Shown here: in pieces, positions 55,386-63,200 of the stretch
Layout of the letters: each line of letters begins with the position of its first letter
How positions within the stretch are numbered: the stretch's first letter is position 1
Assembly: GCF_001192835.1 (NCBI RefSeq)
Contig: NZ_DF968182.1
Location: 1,729,975-1,793,974 of the forward strand
Length of the DNA stretch: 64,000 nucleotides
Origin: Lentimicrobium saccharophilum
GTDB lineage: Bacteria; Bacteroidota; Bacteroidia; Bacteroidales; Lentimicrobiaceae
Reading direction: 5' to 3'
Position numbers and translations under genes: made by a program
Notes under the pieces: generated by a model
Database searches by the model: none
Seen by the model: only the letters and a program-made list of their open reading frames with translations
What the model was told of the DNA's origin: nothing

Positions 55386-55458
55386 AGCGGAAGACGGGGC
55401 TCGAACCCGCCACCTATAGCTTGGAAGGCTATCGCTCTACCAAATGAGCTACTTCCGC
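55386..55458 (-). tRNA. tRNA-Gly (TCC anticodon)
   Basis: 73 bases. Acceptor GCGGAAG/CTTCCGC; anticodon stem ATAGC/GCTAT around loop CTTCCAA. Confidence 0.95.
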
Positions 55459-55498
55459 AATATGCACCCTGATAAAAACCGGAATGCTGTTATTAATG

Positions 55499-55580
55499 TG
55501 GGGAGAGGAGGATTCGAACCTCCGAAGGCTTAGCCAACAGATTTACAGTCTGCCCCATTTGACCGCTCTGGTATCTCCCC
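55499..55580 (-). tRNA. tRNA-Tyr (GTA anticodon)
   Basis: 82 bases with the long variable arm typical of tRNA-Tyr. Acceptor GGGGAGA/TCTCCCC; anticodon stem CAGA/TCTG with loop containing CTGTAAA. Confidence 0.95.
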
Positions 55581-55607
55581 AAATTATATTCAATATTTAA
55601 AGAACTG

Positions 55608-55681
55608 AGCCGATGGAGGGATTCGAACCCCCGACCAGCTGATTACAAATCAGCTGCTCTGGCCAACTGAGCTACATCGGC
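55608..55681 (-). tRNA. tRNA-Thr (TGT anticodon)
   Basis: 74 bases. Acceptor GCCGATG/CATCGGC; anticodon stem GCTGA/TCAGC around loop TTTGTAA. First gene of the tRNA-tuf cluster. Confidence 0.95.
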
Positions 55682-55805
55682 ATGATGTCAATGAAAAGAC
55701 AAGACTTCTGCTTGTGCTCTGATATCCCTTCAGGCATTTAAAAGACAAATTTTTATTACAAATCCTTTGAATGCTGCGGCTTTCGATGAACTTATACAGG
55801 CTTTT

Positions 55806-55840
55806 AAAAAAAAGCAGTCCTTCTTTTCAAAAAGGACTGC
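55806..55840 (-). terminator. Terminator of the rpsU-xer-hpf unit
   Basis: On the minus strand GCAGTCCTT ... AAGGACTGC (perfect 9-bp stem, 9-base loop) then eight T. It begins 64 bases after the hpf stop and separates that unit from the tRNA cluster. Confidence 0.93.
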
Positions 55841-55904
55841 AAAAATAGGAACTATTTTGACACGAACAAATACTTTGCGATTTTTTTTCGCTTAAGCTTT
55901 AAAA

Positions 55905-56201
55905 TTATTTTTGAAATTTGCCTTTATGCTTATCCAGCTGCTTGCGCAATGCATCCACAGCAGTATCTGTCGCCTCCTCAAAGGTCTTGCTTTGCTTCTT
56001 GGCAAACAGGTCGTTACCCTTGATCTGCAACCTGATTTCAGCTATTTTGTTATCGGGGGTTTCCACATTACCAAGCTTAAGGATTACCTCACTTCCGATG
56101 ATTCCGTCATAAACGCCTGAAAGTTTTTCAACCTTATCGTTAATAAATTCCTCAAGCTTTTTGTCAGCTTTAAATTTGACGGCATTGATACTTACCTTCA
56201 T
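55905..56201 (-). CDS. hpf: Ribosome hibernation-promoting factor, short form (HPF/RaiA family)
   Basis: 98 aa from the ATG at 56201 (MKVSINAVKFKADKKLEEFI). The small beta-alpha-beta fold with NDKVEKLSGVYDGIIGSEVILKL and a lysine-rich end (DKHKGKFQK) fits short HPF/RaiA proteins, which park idle 70S or 100S ribosomes. The start is fixed by a perfect Shine-Dalgarno (AAAGGAGGT) 7 bases upstream. It follows the tyrosine recombinase gene by 16 bases. Confidence 0.92.
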   Translation of the reverse strand: MKVSINAVKFKADKKLEEFINDKVEKLSGVYDGIIGSEVILKLGNVETPDNKIAEIRLQIKGNDLFAKKQSKTFEEATDTAVDALRKQLDKHKGKFQK

Positions 56202-56207
56202 GATAAC

Positions 56208-56216
56208 CTCCTTTTT
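56208..56216 (-). promoter_or_regulatory. Strong Shine-Dalgarno sequence of hpf
   Basis: AAGGAGGTT in the 16-base gap between the recombinase stop and the hpf ATG. Most genes in this window, including the ribosomal protein genes, lack a visible Shine-Dalgarno, as is usual in Bacteroidota. Confidence 0.75.
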
Positions 56217-56217
56217 T

Positions 56218-57099
56218 TTATGCCCTTGGATGGGCGAGTTTGTATATAGATTTAAGTTTTTCAATACTTATATGGGTGTAAACCTGTGTTGCCGCCAGGC
56301 TTGAATGGCCAAGAAGTTCCTTGATAGCATTGAGGTCAGCACCTTCATTGAGCATGTGGGTTGCAAAGGTATGCCTGAGGACATGGGGACTTCTGCGCCC
56401 TTTTACACCAGCGGCTTCCAGGGCCCGGCTCACTTTCCTGTAGATAAACACCGGATAAGCCTTTTTTCCCTGATCGGTCACAATTATTTCTGAAACACCC
56501 GGACTGACAATCCCGGAACGCAATCCGATATATTCATCAATCAGGGCTATAAGTGATGGTGTTACAGGGATGATCCGCTGCTTATTACGCTTACCCGTGA
56601 CCTTGATGGTTGCTGCTGCATGATCCAGATCATTGAGCCTGAGGTTAATCAGCTCCGAAAGCCTGATCCCCGTGCAATAAAGTATTTCAACGATCAGCAT
56701 ATCGCGCCTCTCATTGAAAGAAATCTTTCCATTGCTTTCATGCAGCACTGATGCCATTTCATTCCTGGACACAAAAACAGGCAACCTCGAAGGCATTCCA
56801 AGCGAAGTTGCCCTGAGCAGGGGATTCTCGCTGATGAAACCTTCCTTCAGCAGGTAGCGGAAATAAACCTTGAGGGATGACAGCTTACGGTTGATGCTGC
56901 GTGCAGAGAGCCCCGAATCGACAAGTGATGCAAGCCATGAACGGACAATAGGGTAAGTAACCCGGGTGTCGTCGGTCAGATTATATGAATTGTCACAATA
57001 TTCCTGAAACTGAAGCAGGTCGGTTTTGTATGCATTCAGTGTATGCAGCGAATAGCGTTTAACGAGTAGTAAATAGTCGTAGAATGAATCTCTTATCAT
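56218..57099 (-). CDS. Tyrosine recombinase XerC/XerD family
   Basis: 293 aa from the ATG at 57099. An N-terminal SAM-like core-binding domain (FYDYLLLVKRYSLHTLNAYKTDLLQF) precedes the catalytic domain with the R-H-R-H-Y set: TGIRLSELI, HVLRHTFATHML, LGHSSLAATQVYTHIS. Xer proteins resolve chromosome dimers at dif. Its fixed place between rpsU and hpf, as in other Bacteroidota, marks it as the housekeeping enzyme and not a phage integrase. XerC versus XerD cannot be settled here. Confidence 0.92.
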   Translation of the reverse strand: MIRDSFYDYLLLVKRYSLHTLNAYKTDLLQFQEYCDNSYNLTDDTRVTYPIVRSWLASLVDSGLSARSINRKLSSLKVYFRYLLKEGFISENPLLRATSLGMPSRLPVFVSRNEMASVLHESNGKISFNERRDMLIVEILYCTGIRLSELINLRLNDLDHAAATIKVTGKRNKQRIIPVTPSLIALIDEYIGLRSGIVSPGVSEIIVTDQGKKAYPVFIYRKVSRALEAAGVKGRRSPHVLRHTFATHMLNEGADLNAIKELLGHSSLAATQVYTHISIEKLKSIYKLAHPRA

Positions 57100-57207
57100 G
57101 AACAAAAAAAGAAGAAAACTTTGTTTCCTTAATTACAACGTCTAAAATAAGACATTATTACCGGAAATCAAAATTTTCTTCCTTAAATCGCACTTAAATA
57201 AGGCGGC

Positions 57208-57402
57208 CTACTGATCCTGTGCCTGCTGAAGCTGCTGCACGTATATTGCGTGCAGGCGCTGCTCGCGATTTTTAACTGAAGGCTTGGTAAATTTCTGCCT
57301 TTCACGCAGTTCTTTAACAACACCGGTTTTTTCAAACTTTCTCTTCAGTTTCTTTAAGGCCCTGTCAATGTTTTCGCCTTCTTTAACGGGTACGATAATC
57401 AT
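57208..57402 (-). CDS. rpsU: Ribosomal protein S21
   Basis: 64 aa. IIVPVKEGENIDRALKKLKRKFEKTGVVKELRERQKFTKPS is the standard S21 sequence; the C-terminal tail is Gln-rich. A component of the 30S subunit near the anti-Shine-Dalgarno region. First gene of the rpsU-xer-hpf unit, with a good promoter. Confidence 0.96.
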   Translation of the reverse strand: MIIVPVKEGENIDRALKKLKRKFEKTGVVKELRERQKFTKPSVKNREQRLHAIYVQQLQQAQDQ

Positions 57403-57456
57403 GCGAATACGCTCTCTTTCTGTTAATGGTGAAAAAATAATTTCTTAAAAGGGGTG

Positions 57457-57488
57457 CAAAAATAGAACTATTCTCCGAATAATCAAAA
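57457..57488 (-). promoter_or_regulatory. Promoter of rpsU
   Basis: On the minus strand TTTTG (57488-57484), 19 bases, then TATTTTTG (57464-57457), a close match to the Bacteroidota -33/-7 pair. Leader of about 50 bases. Confidence 0.7.
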
Positions 57489-57505
57489 TTATAACTCATT
57501 TTTTT

Positions 57506-59716
57506 TCAGAGATTTTCTTTCAGATAGTCCTCAATCAGGGTAAAAAGGTGCATACGGGTATTGCCTCCGTAAATGCCGTGATTGCGGTTGGTGTAAAGCA
57601 TCATATCAAACTGTTTGCCCTCCTGTACCAGCCTTTCAGCAAATTCCAGCGTATTCTGCACATGTACATTGTCATCGGCAGTACCATGCACCAGCAATAG
57701 TTTTCCCTGCAGGTCGCCGGCAAAGAAAAGTGGTGAATTCTGATCATAGCCTTCGGGATTATCCTGGGGCTTACGCATAAACCTTTCGGTGTATATATTG
57801 TCGTAGTACCGCCAGTTGGTGACAGGCGCCACGGCTATGCCTACCCTGAATGCCCCGTTGCCTTTCACCATGCATGAAGAAGAAATAAATCCGCCGTAAC
57901 TCCATCCCCAGATACCAATCCTTGAACCGTCAACGTACGGCAGCGTAGCGGCATAGCTTGCTGCTGCAATCTGGTCGAGGGTTTCATATTTTCCCAGCTG
58001 CAAATAGGTAACTTTCCTGAAATCCTCACCCCTTGCGCCTGTTCCACGCGGATCCACGCACATCACAATATACCCCTGCTGGGCAATATACTCATCGAAA
58101 CCCAATGACCAACGGTCAATAACCTCCTGCGAATTCGGTCCGCTGTATTGATTCATGAGTACAGGATACTTCATGGTGCTGTCAAACTGCGGCGGATAAA
58201 TTACCCAGCCATTCAGCGTGATATCATCAGGCGTGGTAAAACTGAAAAACTTCCTGAGAGACGGTTTGTACTCATCCAGCTTTGTTCTGAGTGCCGTGTT
58301 ATCCTCTAACACCCTGATCTGTTTTCCGCCGGCCTCATGCAGGGTATAGACGGGAGGTGTCGTTACCGATGAATAAGTATTGATGAAATACCTGAAGGTG
58401 GTACTGAATGCACCGTTATTGGTTCCGGTGAGAGCTGTAAGCCGGTTGGCTTTCTTTCCGTCGAGGCTTACCGAATAGATCTCGCGCTGCAAGGGTGAAA
58501 CAGCGGCAGCCTGGTAGTAAAACAGCTTTTTCAAAGGATCGTATCCGTAAAATTCTGTTACATCAAAGTTTCCTTTGGTTAGTTGTCGCACCATGACCCC
58601 TTCCGTTGTAAAAAGATAAAGATGCGACCATCCGTCATGTTCGCTGGTAATTACAAAGTGTTTGCCATCAGGCAGAAAACGCAGATTGTCAAAGTTCCCT
58701 TCATCAATATATCTTTCATTCTCCTCTGCATACATGACTGATGAAGCGCCATTCAATGCATTGACCTTTAATATTTCCAGCTTGTTCTGAAGTCTGTTAA
58801 GCCTCAGCACAGCCAGAACAGACGGATCTGTAGTGAACTTTATACGCGGGATATACTGATCGGTCTCCGTCCCGGTATTTACCCTGAGGGTGTTCCCGCT
58901 TTCAAGGTTGTAGACCAGTACACTTACCTTCGAGTTATCCTCCCCTGCCTTAGGATACTTGAATTGACTGTTTGCAGGATACAGGGCATTTTCATCAAGC
59001 GAAGGCTTCTGACCCTGAAACATGGTCATATTAAACATTTTCACATTCCGCTCATCAAACTTTACATAGGCCAGCCGTTTACTGTCCGGCGACCAGTCAA
59101 AAGCCTTATTAAACTCAAACTCCTCTTCATAAACCCAGTCCGGAGCCCCGTTGATGATTTCATTGAATTTTCCGTCGGTGGTTATTTGCTTCTCTTCCCC
59201 GGTTGCAATATCTGTGATGAAAATATTATTGTCGCGCACAAACGCAACCTTTGTGCCATCGGGTGAGAAAGTAGCCAATTGCTGTTTTCCCTTGCGGGAC
59301 AATGGCGAGAACGTCTCTGTTGCAATATTAAAAATATAATAATCTGCTTTGAATGACCGCCGGTAAAGCGGTTCGTAATCGGACTGTATCAGTATTTCTT
59401 TCTCATCGGCACTGAATTCATAATCCACGATCATTTTAATTCCGGAATCTTCAAAACTGTTGAGGTCGAGGATAACCGAAACAACCTCTCCGGTTTTGTA
59501 GCTTGATTTCACCAGTTTACGGTTATTCTCAGTCAGGGTAGTATAATGCATCCCATCATTCATTGATCTGATTCCCTGCACGGAAGATGCAGCGAAAATC
59601 CGCTTTTTCATAAGATCTTCCAGGGTGAAAGCCTTTTGGCCGGTCTGAGCTGAGAGCTGAACCGGAGCCAACATGAACAGGGCAAAAAACCAGATGGCAA
59701 AAAGTAACTTTTTCAT
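57506..59716 (-). CDS. Dipeptidyl peptidase IV-like S9 peptidase
   Basis: 736 aa. Signal peptide ending near LSAQT. The DPP-IV beta-propeller contains the substrate-amine motif EEEFEFN (double-Glu region, around 195) and is followed by the hydrolase domain with GWSYGG (S606), the aspartate in GTADDNVH and the histidine in NRNHGIYG. It removes X-Pro dipeptides from peptide N-termini in the periplasm. Length and motifs are normal. Separate from the conserved rpsU block; the gene has its own upstream region of 363 bases shared with tRNA-Val. Confidence 0.95.
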   Translation of the reverse strand: MKKLLFAIWFFALFMLAPVQLSAQTGQKAFTLEDLMKKRIFAASSVQGIRSMNDGMHYTTLTENNRKLVKSSYKTGEVVSVILDLNSFEDSGIKMIVDYEFSADEKEILIQSDYEPLYRRSFKADYYIFNIATETFSPLSRKGKQQLATFSPDGTKVAFVRDNNIFITDIATGEEKQITTDGKFNEIINGAPDWVYEEEFEFNKAFDWSPDSKRLAYVKFDERNVKMFNMTMFQGQKPSLDENALYPANSQFKYPKAGEDNSKVSVLVYNLESGNTLRVNTGTETDQYIPRIKFTTDPSVLAVLRLNRLQNKLEILKVNALNGASSVMYAEENERYIDEGNFDNLRFLPDGKHFVITSEHDGWSHLYLFTTEGVMVRQLTKGNFDVTEFYGYDPLKKLFYYQAAAVSPLQREIYSVSLDGKKANRLTALTGTNNGAFSTTFRYFINTYSSVTTPPVYTLHEAGGKQIRVLEDNTALRTKLDEYKPSLRKFFSFTTPDDITLNGWVIYPPQFDSTMKYPVLMNQYSGPNSQEVIDRWSLGFDEYIAQQGYIVMCVDPRGTGARGEDFRKVTYLQLGKYETLDQIAAASYAATLPYVDGSRIGIWGWSYGGFISSSCMVKGNGAFRVGIAVAPVTNWRYYDNIYTERFMRKPQDNPEGYDQNSPLFFAGDLQGKLLLVHGTADDNVHVQNTLEFAERLVQEGKQFDMMLYTNRNHGIYGGNTRMHLFTLIEDYLKENL

Positions 59717-60079
59717 AATCAGTAGTATTTATATTTGCGAATCCCATTCACTGTTGTTAACATGCAAAGTGCGGAACATAACAGGATTGAAACGCCAAAG
59801 GTAACCAGCCTGCCTGACATGGAGAAATGCTGTCCTCAAAAAAAGCTGCTGAATGGTTAAAACCTTTGGATTTCTGCTTGAAAGCTGTCTTATTATACCC
59901 TGGCCTGGGAATCAGGAGAAAGCCGGCAATGGTGCAGATCCGCGAAAGCATCACAAACCGGCCTGCACCCTGGAAAATGCGATCCGGACCTTAGAAATAA
60001 TCAAAAAGTTCCTGTTAGAAAAGAAAAATTTCAGCAAATGGATTGGTATCAGTAAAATTTATTAATTTTGCACCCCTCC
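59717..60079. other. 363-base gap without a protein gene
   Basis: Holds the upstream region of the DPP-IV gene and the tRNA-Val promoter. A plus-strand TATATTTG at 59730-59737 fits the -7 consensus but faces a stretch with no credible protein gene; it could drive a short RNA or be chance in AT-rich sequence. Short open frames on both strands have no start context or similarity. Confidence 0.4.
60043..60070 (+). promoter_or_regulatory. Promoter of tRNA-Val
   Basis: TTGG at 60043, a 17-base spacer counted after TTG, and TAATTTTG at 60063-60070; the tRNA begins 10 bases later. One of the best -33/-7 matches in the window. Confidence 0.75.
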
Positions 60080-60154
60080 GGGATGTTAGCTCAGTTGGTT
60101 CAGAGCATCGCCTTGACAGGGCGGGGGTCACTGGTTCGAGTCCAGTACATCCCA
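60080..60154 (+). tRNA. tRNA-Val (GAC anticodon)
   Basis: 75 bases. Acceptor GGGATGT/ACATCCC; anticodon stem TCGCC/GGCGG (one T-G pair) around loop TTGACAG; T arm ACTGG-TTCGAGT-CCAGT. No encoded CCA end. Confidence 0.93.
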
Positions 60155-60157
60155 CAG

Positions 60158-60191
60158 AAAAGACCGCACATTTATCATGGCGGTCTTTTTT
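60158..60191 (+). terminator. Terminator of tRNA-Val
   Basis: GACCGC (60162-60167) pairs with GCGGTC (60180-60185), preceded by A and followed by six T. Confidence 0.9.
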
Positions 60192-60195
60192 CATA

Positions 60196-60230
60196 AAATC
60201 AAACAGGCCTCCTGAAAATCCGGAGGCCTG
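60196..60230 (-). terminator. Terminator of the large surface-protein gene
   Basis: On the minus strand CAGGCCTCC (60230-60222) pairs with GGAGGCCTG (60212-60204), followed by TTTGATTTT. It begins 26 bases after the stop at 60257. Confidence 0.85.
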
Positions 60231-60256
60231 CCTGAACTCAAATTATAACCACATTG

Positions 60257-63200
60257 CTAGTGAGTCCGGATAATCCGTTGTACCCTGATGGCTGTCGGGG
60301 TTCGGATTACACAAATCAACATAGCAAAGCTTTCATTCCTGCTGACATTGTAAACTTCGGTGCGTTCCTGCCCTGCTTCCATATTGCCTTCGAAGAGGGT
60401 TTTTACCAGATTTCCCTGCATGTCGTAAAGCTGGGCCTGAACCCTGCTGTCTTTATCCACACTGAAGGACACCTCAGTAAATAAACGGAAAGGATTGGGT
60501 GCAACCTTTAATTCAATGCCCACAGGCAATTCGTTCCCTAGCGGAAGTACCAGAGAGGACTTGGGTTTGGGAATGAAGAAGATGAAACGGCAATCCTCAA
60601 ATGCCTGGTTAATCACCTGCACGGCATCCCTGATATCGCTGAGGGTAGGTCCAAGGTTCGGAGGAGGTGCAACACCGCCCAATGCCGAATTGGCCAGATC
60701 ATAAACATCCTGAATGGTCGGATTGATACCAAGATAGAGGTATACCGAATAAGGAATGACGAAATGTAATGAATCGTCCAGCGGGTAACTGCCATTGGAA
60801 GTACCGCCGCCACAGGCCGACGAAGCCCGGGTGTAGAATTCGGGACTTGTAAGCACAACATCGGCCAGACCGGGTGACAGTCGCATATTCAACTCAAGGG
60901 CAATCATCTGCGAAAGCAGCGTATTGTAAAGTTTGCCATCATTGTTGAGCAGATAGCCAAAGTTTCCACAGCCCCAATTGCCGGTCAGTTTATTGGCAAA
61001 CCCTTCACCCGGCAATATATCCATAATACACTGGGCGCCGCCGTCCACCGGCACACTGAAGGTGCGGCCATTGGCAGGTAAACCAAGCAACAGCGGATCA
61101 TCCGGATACATCAGTGATTCAATCAGGTCATAAATGGTCTGACCGTTACAGAATTCTCCGAACTGATCGCTGTAACCTTCCTCAGTCAGTGTACAAACCT
61201 CAATCATAGGAGGCTGGCTCCATGCCTGGGTATCCTCGGCCGATGCAGTAACAGGCGTTGTCCCGAAATATCCGGTTACAAACGCGGTATTGGTGAACGA
61301 CCCGGCTGCAATATCCGGTTCTGTAAGGGTATAAACAGCCGAATAGGCGCTGCTGTTGGTCATTCCAGGAGTCAGGACTTCAATGGCATTGCCGCTGAGA
61401 TCTGCCAAAGGATCACTGAGGGCAACATCCGTGAGCGTTACGTTTCCGGTGTTGGAAATATCAAATGTATAGACGATTTGATCTCCGGCATTGTAAATAC
61501 CCATGGGGAAGTTATCCACGAAGGTTCCTGTTTTAACCAGACTGATCGAAGGAGCCTGGATAAATGTCTGAACGTCGTCATCGGTATCGTAATACGCATT
61601 GACACCTGCCAGACCAATTACCATCGCTGTATTGGAGAGCGATCCAACATCAATGTCCTCCTGAGTAAGGGTGTAAATACCTGAGAAAGTTGTGTTATCG
61701 GTAACACCCGGAGCCATATTATTGATAGGCCCGCCATTTACCGCAATCATTGGATCGTTGATGTAAACGCTGGAGAAGGTCAGGTTGCCGATATTGGAAA
61801 CTGCAAACTGGTATGATACCTGGTCGCCTGCATTATGCACCCCAATGGGCTCATTGTCGATAATGGTACCTGTCTTAACCAGCTCAATATTATTGGATAA
61901 AGGCGGTACAAAGTAGATAAATCCGCAATTTTCAAATGCCTCATTGATGTACTTCAGCGCATATTTAATCTGAGCCCGGGTTGGTGCATTCGGACCTGGA
62001 ATCACCGGAGAGCCTAGTGCAAGGTTGGCCAGATCAAGCAGATCCTGGACAGTAGGATCAGATCCGAGATAGCTATAAACCGAAGGAGGTATTTCATAAT
62101 AAGTTGAATCATCCAGCGGATAATCATCTTCGCCTCCGCAACCTGAAGCAGATCTGATGTAAAATGCAGAATTTTCCAGCAACAATTCGCCTAAAGCGGG
62201 AGTCATCCAAAGGTTAAACTGCATCGTAATGGCTTCCACAAGCAGGGTGTTGTTAAATCTGCCATCCGGCTGCAAGAGATCTCCGAAATTGCCGCAACTG
62301 TAATTGCCGGTCAATACAAAGGCGTTGTTCCAGCTGGGGAAACGATCAAGGATACACTGAGCTCCGCCAACTACCGGTACGGTAAATGAACGGTTATTGG
62401 CCGGAAGACCCACTACCAGCGGTCCGTTTTCCTGCAACAGGGATTCCATCAGGTCATAAGAACTGGTGCCATCACAGAATGAAGCAGTGGAACTACCAAG
62501 CGTAAACTGGGTCACGGTGCAGTATTCCTCCTCGCACTTCGGCACCTGAATTGTTTGTGTGAACGATGCGGGATTTCCGCAAGCGTCCGTCACAGTCCAT
62601 GTTCTTGTATATGTAGCAGGTAAAGGAGCAGTTGATGCAGGATCAATCACATCCGAAATAACCGTTACCGTTCCGCAATTGTCCGTCCATTCGGGCAGCT
62701 GCCACGGCAGCAGATCAAACGGAGTCCCGCATTCTGCCACAATGGTTGAGGGCGGGATGTTGGTGATGGCGGGGGGTATGGCATCTCCGGATAATGTGAA
62801 GCTGCGCGTTATGCTGGCACTGCTGCAAAGGTCATTAATGCCAAAGATCACAGTCACCACACCGCCTTCGCAAAGTACCGGAGCTGTATAACCACTCAGA
62901 TCGGGGATAATTACTCCACATCCGTCACCGGTCACGGCAAACTGGCCAAGCCATGCGGCAAAGGCCGTGTTCAGGGCTGACTGGTCTGCAAAGTCACAAC
63001 TGCTGTAGGAAGCATCCGCCGGTCCTGCTACGGATACGGCTGACGGGGCAGTGACGCTAAAGCTGCGCGTAATACTGGTACTGCTGCAAAGATCTGTAAT
63101 GCCATAGGTTACGGTTACCACACCACCTTCGCAAAGTACCGGAGCTGTGAGATTACTCAGATCGGGGGCCGTTACGCCGCATCCGTCTTCGGTAACTTCA

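Noticed and set aside
56218..57099. Tyrosine recombinase near tRNA genes as a sign of an integrated element.
   Set aside because: Its position between rpsU and hpf is the conserved housekeeping site; no phage or plasmid genes and no direct repeats of tRNA ends were seen.
59853..60065. Small plus-strand open frame of 70 codons upstream of tRNA-Val.
   Set aside because: No similarity, no ribosome-binding context, and its end overlaps the tRNA promoter region.
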